A stretch of 64,000 bases of DNA, from assembly GCA_903813345.2 (NCBI GenBank), contig CAIIXF020000009.1, positions 27,998,740 through 28,062,739 on the forward strand. The letters run 5' to 3'. Every line of letters starts with the position of its first letter. The first letter of the stretch is position 1. Of this stretch, positions 1 to 11,478 are shown piece after piece. This DNA is from Owenia fusiformis. Taxonomy: Eukaryota; Annelida; Polychaeta; Sabellida; Oweniidae. The position numbers and the translations under genes are program-made. The notes under the pieces are model-generated. The model was not told the origin of the DNA. It saw only the letters and a list, made by a program, of their open reading frames with translations, and made no database searches.

Positions 1-2410
1 AATATTACCTCAAAATCTCCCAAAAAATAATTTTTCTGGCATGATGGAGTGTGTACCAGGACCTAAATCTTATTGCTTGGTTCTTTGGATATACATTTCC
101 CACCAACAAGTGTTATATCTTGTTGGAAAACTGACATATCCTACTGTGCATTGCAATAAACACAATCTTATTCAATTGATTCAATTTGAAGATATTGGGT
201 CCCAAAACCATCATAATATTTTTAAAAATCGAATGATCGCTCGATGAGTAAGGGGTGCCGGATCCAAATTACGCGTCTTAGATATTTGGATATACATTTC
301 CCACTAACAAGTGTTATATCTTGTTGGAAAGCTGACATATCCTACTGTGCATTGCAATAAACACAATCTTATTCAATTGATTCAATTTGAAGATATTGGG
401 TCCCAAAACCATCATAATATTTTAAAATATCGAATGATCGCTCGATGAGTAAGGGGTGCAAGATCCAAACTTTCACACCTTAGTTCTTTGGATATACATT
501 TTCCACTAACAAGTGTTATATCTTATTTGAAAGCTGACATATCCTACTGTGCATTGCAATAAACACAATCTTATTCAATTGATTCAATTTAAAGATATTG
601 GCTCCCAAAACCATCATGATATTTTAAAATATGGAATGATCGATTGGTGCGTAAGTTGTGCCGGATCCAAATTATGCATCTTAGATATTTGGATATACAT
701 TTCCCACTAACAAGTGTTATATCTTGTTGGAAAGCTGACATATCCTACTGTGCATTGCAATAAACACAATCTTATTCAATTGATTCAATTTGAAGATATT
801 GGGTCCCAAAACCATCATAATATTTAAAAATATCGAATGATCGCTTGATGAGTAAAGGGTGCCGGATCCAAATTACACATCTTAGATATTTGGATATACA
901 TTTCCCACTAACAAGTGTTATATCTTGTTGGAAAGCTGACATATCCTACTGTGCATTGCAATAAACACAATCTTATTCAATTGATTCAATTTGAAGATAT
1001 TGGGTCCCAAAACCATGATAATATTTTTAAAAATCGAATGATCGCTCGATGAGTAAAGGGTGCCGGATCCAAATTACGCATCTTAGATATTTGGATATAC
1101 ATTTCCCACTAACAAGTGTTATATCTTGTTTGAAAGCTGACTTATCCTACTGTGCATTGCAATAAACACAATCTTATTCAATTGATTCAATTTGAAGATA
1201 TTGGCTCCCAAAACCATCATGATATTTTAAAATATGGAATGATCGATTGGTGCGTAAGTTGTGCCGGATCCAAATTATGCATCTTAGATATTTGGATATA
1301 CATTTTCCACTAACAAGTGTTATATCTTGTTGGAAAGCTGACATATCCTACTGTGCATTGCAATAAACACAATCTTATTCAATTGATTCAATTTGAAGAT
1401 ATTGGGTCCCAAAACCATGATAATATTTTTAAAAATCGAATGATCGCTCGATGAGTAAAGGGTGCCGGATCCAAATTACGCATCTTAGATATTTGGATAT
1501 ACATTTCCCACTAACAAGTGTTATATCTTGTTTGAAAGCTGACTTATTCTACTGTGCATTGCAATAAATACAATCTTATTCAATTGATTCAATTTGAAGA
1601 TATTGGGTCCCAAAACCATCATAATATTTAAAAATATCGAATGATCGCTTGATGAGTAAAGGGTGCCGGATCCAAATTACACATCTTAGATATTTGGATA
1701 TACATTTCCCACTAACAAGTGTTATATCTTGTTGGAAAGCTGACATATCCTACTGTGCATTGCAATAAACACAATCTTATTCAATTGATTCAATTTGAAG
1801 ATATTGGGTCCCAAAACCATGATAATATTTTTAAAAATCGAATGATCGCTCGATGAGTAAAGGGTGCCGGATCCAAATTACGCATCTTAGATATTTGGAT
1901 ATACATTTCCCACTAACAAGTGTTATATCTTGTTTGAAAGCTGACTTATTCTACTGTGCATTGCAATAAATACAATCTTATTCAATTGATTCAATTTGAA
2001 GATATTGGGTCCCAAAACCATCATAATATTTAAAAATATCGAATGATCGCTTGATGAGTAAAGGGTGCCGGATCCAAATTACACATCTTAGATATTTGGA
2101 TATACATTTCCCACTAACAAGTGTTATATCTTGTTGGAAAGCTGACTTATCCTACTGTGCATTGCAATAAACACAATCTTATTCAATTGATTCAATTTGA
2201 AGATATTGGGTCCCAAAACCATCATAATATTTAAAAATATTGAATGATCGCTTGATGAGTAAGGGGTGCCGGATGCAAATTTTCTCATCTTAGTTCTTTG
2301 GATATACATTTCCCACCAACAAGTGTTATATCTTGTTGGAAAGCTGACATATCCTACTATGTATTAAAATTAACAAAATCCTCTTCAATTTATATAATTT
2401 GAATAAATTT
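1..2410. repeat. 201-bp tandem satellite, about 12 copies
   Basis: The string GGATATACATTT recurs at 87, 288, 490, 691, 892, 1093, 1294, 1495, 1696, 1897, 2098 and 2300, giving a period of 201-202 bp. Copies are very similar and fall into variant types. Type A (ATGGAATGATCGATTGG) is at about 630 and 1230. Types B (CCATGATAATATTTTT) and C (CATCATAATATTTAAAA) alternate from 1294, so 1294-1695 and 1696-2097 look like copies of one 402-bp dimer; both C units share the private change CTTATTCTACTG. The array runs off the left edge and decays after about 2340. Short open frames inside it are periodic artefacts and not genes. Confidence 0.95.
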
Positions 2411-2538
2411 TTTTGAAATATGGAATGTGCTCCCTGAAATCATCCATTGAAAAACCCAAAAAATCTTAAAATGTTTTGAGGGCACTGTAAGTCCTTTATC
2501 TTGTTGCCATACTCATCAAAATATATTTTTCTATTCAG

Positions 2539-5500
2539 ATGTCCGGTTGAGATGAGTGAGTGCCAAAGAAAACGGAAGAAAAGGTCAAAGATTGGGCGCA
2601 TTCATAAGAATGCAAGAAGTAAAGACAAAATTGCAAGGTATGTTGTTTTTAGCAATATCATACAAAATTGATTAAACTCATATCTGAATCTTTCAGCTCT
2701 AGTTTCTGTTTAGTTTCAACAAAAGGTGGTGATTTATTGATAGTACTTTATATATTTGCTGCATGAGATTGTTCATCAACCAGTTGATGAAATCAATTAC
2801 TAGTACAAGTAACATATAAAAAAAAACAGATCTGATTTGCACAGAATAGATTGATAAGTGCACATTTCACATTTTGCCTTTATTTTAGATTTCTGAAGTC
2901 AAAACACCAAGATGTAGTCTGGAAAGACCAGCAACATGCTTCACCTTCACTATCTACTGTTGATGAGGTTGATGAGAGTCAGGTGGACATTTGTGAACCA
3001 GTAGAAGAAGAAGTATCATCTCTTTCAACTGCCAAGAAGCGTAGAAGGAGGAGTTCTATTGGACGAAGGAAAAAATATAGCAGGGTTGCAAATAAGGCCA
3101 AGTAAGTTATTGTTTTATATGTGGGTATACAGTGGTCATTTTAATGAAATGTAAACATAATACCGTATAGTCTAACATTGAAAGAATGTTTTTTTCTTCT
3201 TTATTGTAAACAAGTCATGTCTTTAGACTCTATCCACATTATAAATGTGGGACGTGGGTAAATGAAAACACACAATCCATGATGAAAATTATTATTTTAG
3301 GAAGAATGTTAACATTGTTGCCCATTTTTGCACTTAAAACCAATATTTTCATCTTTTAAAACTGCTCCTAATGAACAACTGTAGATTGGGCAAACATCAC
3401 CGAAAACAGCTCTTTTGTTTATAGATATACATTAAAAACAGTTGAATTAAATTATCTCATTTATATTAGCATGTATCTCATTTATATTAGCATGAAACAT
3501 TTATTGGTATAGTATTATCAACTTATTTTCAGGATAACATTATCGACAGATGCACAGCCCCTTTCAAACGCGATACCGTCAATGTCATCCTCATCAGAAA
3601 ACCTCAGTGACAGCTTAAGCAACATATCTTCAATGAGGGATACCGATTTGGAAGATATTAACAGTGAAAGTGATAACTCAGATGAAGAACTGGTCTTATC
3701 AACATCCTGGAACACTGATTTTGAAAAGAGGTAAAGTTTAACTGTACTACCACATAGGAATCACTATAGAGTTACTGGCATCAGAACCATGTGTGTTAAA
3801 TATTTTGTGTCCTATCAGTATAATGACAATGACGCACATCACAAATATTATCATCAAAATTTCATAATATTGATATTTATTTTTATATTTATCAGAGAGT
3901 GTTTTGGTGAAAGTAGTCTTTGTAATTAAACTCATTTATACACACTTTTAACCTTGTACTTTTATATTTAACAGCTTTTTCAACGAAGACCCTCCAGTGG
4001 AAGTGACAGTTCCAACCTCACCTCAATGTTCAGAGGAACTGACAGCTCCCGCCTCACCTCAATGTCCAGAGGAAGTGTCTATTCCGCCCTCACCTCAATG
4101 TCCAGTGGAACTGACAGCTCCCGCCTCACCTCAATGTCCAGAGGAAGTGTCTATTCCGCCGTCACCTCAATGTTCAGAGGAACTGACAGCTCCCGCCTCA
4201 CCTCAATGTCCAGAGGAAGTGTCTATTCCGCCCTCACCTCATTGTCCAGTAGAACTGACAGCTCCCGCCTCACCTCAATGTCCAGAGGAAGTGTCTATTC
4301 CACTGTCACCTCAATGTTCAGAGGAACTGACAGCTCCCGCCTCACCTCAATGTCCAGAGGAAGTGTCTATTCCACCCTCAACTCAATGTCCAGTGGAACT
4401 GACAGCTCCCACCTCACCTCAATGTCCAGAGGAAGTGTCTATTCCGCCCTCACCTCAATGTCCAGTGAAGGCAATTCCCCCCTCTACACCACAATGTCCT
4501 GTGGAAATGTAAGTACAGCAACTAAATGTAGCATTGTGTAAACTGGAACAATTGAACTGCAAGCTAATAATAGCGCAGTGTTAAAATTATTATTACGCAG
4601 TATTCAATTGTCAGCAATGATATGCAGATGTTGACCATGGTGAAAAAGTGATGAAAATATTTCCTCTAGGGGTTTTGTTGTATTGTAACTTGAAACTGAT
4701 GCCAAATAAATAGGAGCTCGATTACTTTGTCATCAAATGAAGCAATAAGACAAATGTACTTTTAATTTTCAAATGTCTTATTTTCTGATTGCAGGACTGA
4801 TGATACATCCAAATGCCTCGGGGAGTTGCGGAAGCACAGTAAATTATTATCTGATATGGACTATTCCATTTTAAAGCACCCCTCTTCACTAAAGATTATA
4901 AGGATGCACAGTGCCGACAGTTCTGCCATAGAACTTATACTGACTATTGATTCGAATTTAGAAAGAAATATAACAGTACACAATGTCACATTGCCACATG
5001 ACCATGAGGTGTTTAATGGAATACCACGTCTCTTAACAACCGCTTTGGAATTGGACTCTCTCCTTCTAAGACTGAAGGATTTTAAAACCTGTATTGGAAA
5101 CCATGAAGACAAATACAAACCCCTGATCCCCATTGGTGCTGCCATTTATTCTAAAGCTGGTGTGCAGACGGCTTATAGAGAGGGTAACTTTGGTGACTTT
5201 TACGACAGTAGCATTCGTTCCGCCTCTTGTCCAATGCTCATTAGAGAAGGCTGTCGGTGTCGGCAATGTGGCAAACAGAGAAATACTCTCAATGTGTCCC
5301 TGAGCAGACTCAAGGATAAGGAAAAGACAAAGAAACTACCACCACAGTATGACAAAGTACTATCTAATACTACACCCCACACAAAAATGAGCACCAATCA
5401 ACTTTCCCTTAAGATAAAAGCAATGCAACAGGAAAATAGAGAACTAAAAAAAGGATACAATAAATTAAATAGAGAAGTGGAAAAACTTAGACACAAAATA

Positions 5501-8313
5501 GACAATACCATTAAACAGGGAGACAAGCTAAACCCAATAGATTCCCTTGACATTGAAAAAATTTTCCTTTCCAATCAACCTGAAATTGAAAAAATATTTC
5601 CAGACGAAAATTGCTACCAGCGCCTTCTGATTCAACAACAGTTAAAAAGAAATAAATTGCAGGACAAGAGGGGTATGAGGTGGCACCCATGTCTCATCAA
5701 ATGGGCCCTGTTTCTCCACGCTAAATCCCCTAGTGGGTACAGGGCCATGAAAGACAGTGGTTTTCTAAGTCTGCCGAGTGAGAAAACACTGTATGACTAT
5801 AGTCACCATATCAAGACTACAGTTGGTTTTAACTCCAAGGTGAATAGTCTACTGCAACAGGAAGTTGTCAACAAGGATTTAAAAGGTCACCAATTATATG
5901 TCGGTCTCCTGCAAGATGAGATAAGGATAAAAGCAGATTTGGTATATGACAAACACACAGGAGAGCTCCTTGGTAAGTAAATCAGTTATAGGCTTGTTAT
6001 CCCAATGAATGAAGTTCAGTAAGGATAAAGTGAAGCCCTCCGTCTGACTGTCAGTCAAGATCTTTTTTTCAAGATGGCCACCACTTTCAAATGGCGGTAA
6101 TTTTTATCAAAAAACTTACTTTTTTCAAATTAAACTAAAGTCAATATGATATTGTTGTTTGAAATTTTAGTAATGTATTCTCAACATCCATATATTTTAC
6201 CTACCGGATTTTCTCGCATATACGCCCCCCTAAATTTAGGCCCATGGGCCAAAAATCGAATATAGTACGCTTATACGCCCATGGGCCTATAAAAAATGAC
6301 TATTTATTGATTTTTTCAATAAATTCAAGAGTATTTTGTCACTGGCAGATCGTTCTGTCGTACTTTGTTTCATTGTATTAACATTCATTAACAACTTAAC
6401 ATTCCATTGTATTCATCAGCTCTTCTCACCTTTACGCCCACTGGGCCAAAAATCGAAAGTAGTACACTTATACGCCCATGGGCGAAAAATAAGAGGTAAA
6501 ATAACAGATGAAATTGCCCCTTCTTTCAGTTATACGCCCAGGGCTTATATGCGAGAAAATCCGGTATATTCCATGTGTTTTACCCAGGGGCCATGTATGT
6601 ATGGGGGTCTAGAAAATTGGAATTTGTGTTAATTTTGAGATGTTTTTGTGTACTGTAGATTGGGTTAATTTGGTGCTACTTAATTTGGCGATTTTGCCAT
6701 TTTTGGCATATTGGCGGCTATTTAATTTGGCGGATAAGCACTGGCGATATTCACCACGGTTGTACATTTTTGTGAGATCATCCTTTTCATTTTGCCCCTC
6801 GATCGATTCTGCTACTATTCCGCGCTTTTCCTTTCTAGTTTTCCCCGAGTATTAAATACACTGGACGAAAAACCCTAGATAATTCCTGGGGATTCATTCA
6901 AAATTTTGGCGAAGATTTATATTGGTGAATTTTTCAATATCGCCAAATTCCATTATTCGCCAAATTAAAGCGGGCACCAAATTAACCCAATCTACAGTCC
7001 TCAAATGAAAAGCAATTTAGAGTAGATAGTCAACTATTCCATGTGTTCAAATCCATGTAAATAAGTATTTGAATAATAAATTAAACTTTCTATCATCATG
7101 TTTTCCAGGATTTGTGAACATTGGAGATTTCGGAAATGCCCTAGACATGTTGGAGGAACAACGAGCGGGAACAGGACCTGTCTTGGCCCGATATCTACTA
7201 ATGATCATGGTGCGAGGAGTAACATCCAACCTAAAATTTCCATTGGCCCATTTTGCTTCAAATGGAATAACATCAGACTTACTTTACATATTGCTATGGG
7301 AAGCTATCCGAATATTGGAGGTAGACGTAGGGCTGCATGTTCTATTTATAACAGGTGATGGTGCATCTCCCAATAGGCGCTTCTACAAACTTCATTGGAA
7401 TGGCAATGGAGATCCGAATCTTTGCCATTCAACCCCAAATATATATGCTGAACCTACAGCACCGAGAAATATTTATTTCATTTCGGACCCTCCACACCTT
7501 ATTAAGACATGTCGCAATGTCTTTGCAAACAGTTACAGCCACAAATTGAGCCGCCGCATGTGGAATGGACAAACAATTTCATGGATGTACATTGTTGACT
7601 TTTTTCATAACCATTGCAGTGGACTCTATAGAATGGCCCCAAAATTAACTCAAAACCATATAACTCTAACAAGTTTTGGCAAGATGAATGTTGCCATGGC
7701 TGCGCAAGTGTTGTCAAATACTGTAGCTGTTGGATTACAACAAACAGCAGGAGATCAGGTTCAAGCTACAGTGGATTTTATTACAATTATGGACCGATTT
7801 TTTGACACTGTCAATGCCAGTAATACAAATGAGCATATAACTGCCAGAAAGCCCCTACGAGCTCCTTATCGAGATGTAAATGATCCACGTCTTGAGTGGC
7901 TTACAACAGAATTTTTGGAATATTTTTCTCAATGGAAGGAGAGAGTTGAGAATAGGCCTGGGTTCTCGAGGACTGAAAGGAACAGAATGATGATATCATA
8001 TCAGTCAATACGGGGGCTGGAGATCTCAGCCCGATCTATCAAAGCTACAATTTTGTTCCTTTTGAACAATGGGGCAGAGTATGTTTTACCTCGTCATCTG
8101 ACCCAGGATTACTTGGAACAATATTTCGGGGCACTCAGACAGCGTGGTGGGGCCCATGACAATCCAAATGTTGTACAAGCTAATCGACTGATTGGTAAAC
8201 TTAGGCTTGTCAATACTACAAGGTTTGATAATGTTCGTGGGCGTAATGTGCAGAATGGTCAACAGCGCCAGGTTGACAATGATGCTTTGCCACGGAGGCA
8301 AAATCCCAGATAA
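2539..8313 (+). CDS. P-element/THAP9-like DNA transposase, spliced, N-terminus uncertain
   Basis: Exons 2539-2637, 2889-3101, 3533-3730, 3975-4508, 4795-5972 and 7109-8313 (stop TAA) join in phase, giving about 1,140 residues. The first ATG in frame is 2552, but 2539 follows a good 3' splice site (CTATTCAG), so an exon may lie upstream. Seen in order: two basic segments (KRSKIGR, RRSSIGR), an acidic/Ser stretch, 14 repeats of a 12-residue SPQC unit, a Cys cluster (GCRCRQCGK), a coiled coil near 5400-5510, then the RNase-H-like core. Candidate acidic catalytic residues lie in LLQDEIRIKADL (exon 5), GDGASPN (about 7353) and DYLEQYFGALRQRGG (about 8107). VRGVTSNLKFPLAHFASNGI and NPNVVQANR match my knowledge of P-type transposases in marine invertebrates; DVNDPRLEW lies in the insertion between the last catalytic residues. 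No stop or frameshift was found in the exons. No THAP zinc finger is visible; it may be absent or upstream. The C-terminal YIAGY domain of the family is missing here and a relative is on the facing gene. Confidence 0.85.
3997..4508 (+). repeat. 36-bp coding repeat (SPQC units) in the transposase exon
   Basis: Fourteen 12-residue units alternate between two kinds, PEEVSIPPSPQC and SEELTAPASPQC or PVELTAPASPQC, so the DNA has a 36-bp unit, a 72-bp dimer and a partial 144-bp tetramer pattern. Each unit ends in Cys. A second forward frame (4026-4541) is also open, but only because 36 is divisible by three; the SPQC frame is the one joined by splice phase to both neighbours. Confidence 0.9.
6202..6566. 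mobile_element. MITE-like element, TIR CCGGATTTTCTCGCATAT
   Basis: Left end TACCGGATTTTCTCGCATAT and right end ATATGCGAGAAAATCCGGTA are inverted copies of each other over about 25 bp. The ends are flanked by TA, which suggests a TA target of the Tc1/mariner/pogo type. The inside carries repeats of ACGCCCATGGGCC and no coding capacity. It sits in the last intron of the transposase gene. Confidence 0.8.
6652..6998. mobile_element. MITE-like element, TIR CTGTAGATTGGGTTAATTTG
   Basis: The left end at 6652 (ACTGTAGATTGGGTTAATTT) is the inverse of the right end, which finishes at 6998 (AAATTAACCCAATCTACAGT). The subterminal parts are rich in short TTTGGCG / CGCCAAAT inverted motifs. About 347 bp, non-coding. 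The same ends occur on a longer element at 9711-10468, so this is a family. It lies in the last transposase intron, just before the 3' splice site at 7108. Confidence 0.82.
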
Positions 8314-8499
8314 GATATATGTGTTTGTTCTGCCCAAATAGGCAACAAAAGTACTTGTGTAAATAATGACTTTGCACCCATGCTAATTTACTATTTATTA
8401 TAATGTTATCTTGGTCATTTATATACTAGTCATTTTTTTATTAGAAAGGGTACTTTCCATTTTTACCAGTATAAAACACAAGGCTCATTTCAGTATGAT
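8314..8499. other. 3' flank of the transposase gene
   Basis: AT-rich sequence after the stop codon at 8313. No conserved feature was recognised and no convincing AATAAA signal is close to the stop. Confidence 0.4.
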
Positions 8500-9115
8500 G
8501 AACTTGCACATGAATATGATAGTCACAGATGTTTTTTATCTAGGATGATTCTTTTCTTCATCCTAGATGATATTTATGTAAATGGTGCTCACAAATGTGC
8601 AAATATGATTGTCACAGATGGATTTATTGATCCAAATGGTGCTCACAGATGTGTAAATATGATATTCACAGAACCCTCCACAAGCTAAAATGTTGCTCAA
8701 ACATAATGTAAATATGCTAGTCACATAACGATTTATTCATGTAAATAGTGCTCACAGATAATATGATAGTCACAGAACCCTCCATAACCTACAATGTTGA
8801 TCAAGCATTATGTAAATATGATAGTCACAGAAAGATTTATTCATGTAAATGGTGCTCACAGATAATATTATAGTCACAGAACCCTCCATAACCTACAGTG
8901 TTGATCAAACATTATGTAAATATGATAGTCACAGAAAGATTCATTCATGTAAATGGTACTTACAGATGTGTAAATATGATAGTCACAGAAACCTCCACAA
9001 GCTAAAATGTTGCTCAAACGGATATGTAAATATGATAGTCACAGATGAATTTATTCATGTAATTGGTGCTCACAGATGTGTAAATATGATAGTCACACAT
9101 TGATCCATATTGATT
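8500..9115. repeat. Degenerate minisatellite (ATGATAGTCACAGA motif)
   Basis: The motif GTAAATATGATAGTCACAG followed by TTATTCATGTAAATGGTGCTCACAGAT recurs roughly every 60-120 bp from about 8510 to 9100, with variable spacing and point changes. An 84-codon open frame at 8849-9103 lies wholly inside it and reads as a repeat artefact. Confidence 0.8.
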
Positions 9116-9710
9116 CATATATCAAAATGATACTCAGGCAGATGTGTAATATTGTAGTATTATTACTATTATTTGATTGATACCTATATTGGATCCATAG
9201 TCAGATAAAGGCAACCATATGGTGGTCATATGTTTCAAGATATGGAAAAAATGCTGCTTTGAATTTAAGGTTAAGCTATGTAATTTTTAATTAGCTTACG
9301 TGGTGAGCTATTGCAATCACTCACTTACGGTTCAACATTAATTTTGTGAAGCTATGGCTGCCATATTAGTATAGAGTGAGTGAGGCTCAAGCCAAAGTGC
9401 TGCTCACCCAGATGTAAAATGCTATAACATGTTAGTGTCATAAGAGATGGATTGCTGTTGCTTTTTTATGCATATAGGCATATAATCTCATAATGTACTG
9501 TGTAAGTTTAGACCACAGATGGTTTTTTTATCATTTTATTCAACTATGCCAAATATGTGTAGTGTTCACAATAATTTGGGTGAATACATGCATGAACCCA
9601 TGATTGTTGTATTCCACTTAAGTAGATTCCAGATTCTTTATGATATGGTGAATGCTTCCTGGTGTATGTTAAAAGATTCAGACATTAGTCTTATTTTATA
9701 TTCTTGCATA

Positions 9711-10468
9711 CTGTAGATTGGGTTAATTTGGTACCTGCTTTATTTTGGAGAATTTGGTAAAATTGTAAAAATTGCATGTTTACATCTTTGCGAAAGTTTA
9801 AAAAGGATCCCTTGGAATTTGCCTGGTGTATATTTAAGGCCAGGGTGCATGTTGGGAAATTTTCTGCATTCCATTAATTGAGAATAACTCCTTCCTCACA
9901 TTGTCTACATCTTCCAATTTTGCACAAAGAGTGCACATATGTGCCAGAAAAGCCTTGTGAGAAGTTTGTTTTGTAAAATGTATAAAAGATGGAAAAATTC
10001 AGTGAAAAAAAATTCTGAAAGTTTTCTGATTTTTTTCACTGAATTTTCTTGTTTTTTATACACTTTACCAAAACATTCTTCTCACAAGTCTTTTCTAGGC
10101 ACATAAGTGCTCTCTTTGTGCAAAACTGGAAGATATAGTCAATGTGGGGAAGGAGTGATTCTTGTTTGAAAAATAACATGTGACTCAATTGAGGAATGCA
10201 GAAAATATCCCATCATGCACCCTGACCTTAAATTACTTCTGGTTTAGTTTTTACAAAATCTGGAAAGGATAAAAGTGATAATCAGCACATATCAATTTTG
10301 GCTCAGAGGAGTTGCAACAATAGGTGTATCACTATATGTATTTTGTTCAAGTGTGTATGGAAGTTGTGTCACCACAGCAATGTCCAAACCCTTGTGTTTG
10401 CCAAATTAAATAGCCGCCAAAATGCCAAAATGGCTTAATTAATTAGCATCAAATTAACCCAATCTACA
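9711..10468. mobile_element. Second CTGTAGATTGGG inverted-repeat element, TA-flanked
   Basis: The left end at 9711 (CTGTAGATTGGGTTAATTTG) and the right end (AAATTAACCCAATCTACAG, ending 10468) match the ends of the 6652-6998 element. TA flanks both ends, as expected for a TA target duplication. It is about 758 bp, longer than its relative because a foldback sequence occupies its middle. No open frame of note. Confidence 0.82.
9837..10231. repeat. Long imperfect palindrome (foldback) nested in the element
   Basis: The two arms meet near 10015-10030. Outer arms: AAGGCCAGGGTGCATGTTGG (9837) against CATCATGCACCCTGACCTTA (ending about 10231). Inner arms: TTTTGCACAAAGAGTGCAC against GTGCTCTCTTTGTGCAAAA, and AAAAATTCAGTGAAAAAAA against TTTTTTCACTGAATTTTC. 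The arms pair almost to the centre, so transcripts could fold into a hairpin of nearly 200 bp. Confidence 0.85.
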
Positions 10469-11478
10469 GTATACATTGCTTTTCGTAATGTATAATAATT
10501 AAGGGGGTTGAGGCAAAGATATAATGCACTATGGAAAGCAGTTGAATTCCGATGTCTGGCTTACCTTCGGAATAGGGTTTAAGACACCCTCTGTATGTTT
10601 TTTGGATATAAAATAAAACATTTTAAAACATACTGCGCAAATACGAACATGTTTGTTTTATTTTACCATATTAGTAAAACTGGTACTGGCAAATATCATA
10701 TAATTATGGTGGCAGTGATGGGAATTTTCAAATCAATCAATAATAACTGGAACTACACCCCATCACATTCATCAGAGTTCTTGCAAAAAATTCAAATTAG
10801 GTTCTTATTTGAATTTGTTTACTTCATTTAACAGAGACTGATACGTTCCTTCAGGTTCATCTTTAGGTCTTCAAAGTCAAAATCATTTTTCAAAAAACCT
10901 CTCCCATCGAATTAATACTATTAATAATTATTCCTGGTAATCTCTTCAATTTTAATTTAGAAAATTATTATAGAATAAAAATAGGTTATTGATGGTTGTG
11001 ATAGAATATGAAATTTTTCCTCGAGAAAATATGACATAGGCCTCATAAATATCATATTGACACCTGGGCTATCATCCTCAGTCAATATATTTTCCTTGGC
11101 CAATATCATATTTTCCCTCAGATTAGAATTCATATTCCACCTCCCCATTAAATAACCTATATATATCAGTTTGTAATGGACTTACAATCAGGAATTATAA
11201 GACAACTTTTAATCAATTTACTTGGAGACTGAGTAGAAACAGTTCTGAATTTAATGCATTATTATTTTGTAAAACCAGTTTCAAATCTCTTACTTGGATA
11301 TTTTCTCATAATCATAAAAATTGTAGAAATAATATAACATAATACTGGTTTCCTTTGAACAAAGTTTATTAACATTTCAGTTTCTATATACATATATACA
11401 GACAAGTACTAGAAACATCACTCATTTCTTTTATTCAAACAATATAACTTGACTCTGTATACCGAGCAAAGATACAAT
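10469..11478. other. Convergent intergenic stretch
   Basis: Lies between the tails of the transposase gene and the facing gene. AT-rich; no coding similarity recognised. TTTATT at 11430-11435 reads AATAAA on the minus strand, about 45 nt past the stop of the facing gene, and is a candidate poly(A) signal for it. Confidence 0.45.

Noticed and set aside
2124-2309. Short antisense open frame in the satellite
   Set aside because: Arises from the 201-bp repeat, whose length is a multiple of three.
7098-7358. 86-codon forward frame overlapping the transposase core
   Set aside because: Different frame from the conserved RNase-H-like core; no own features.
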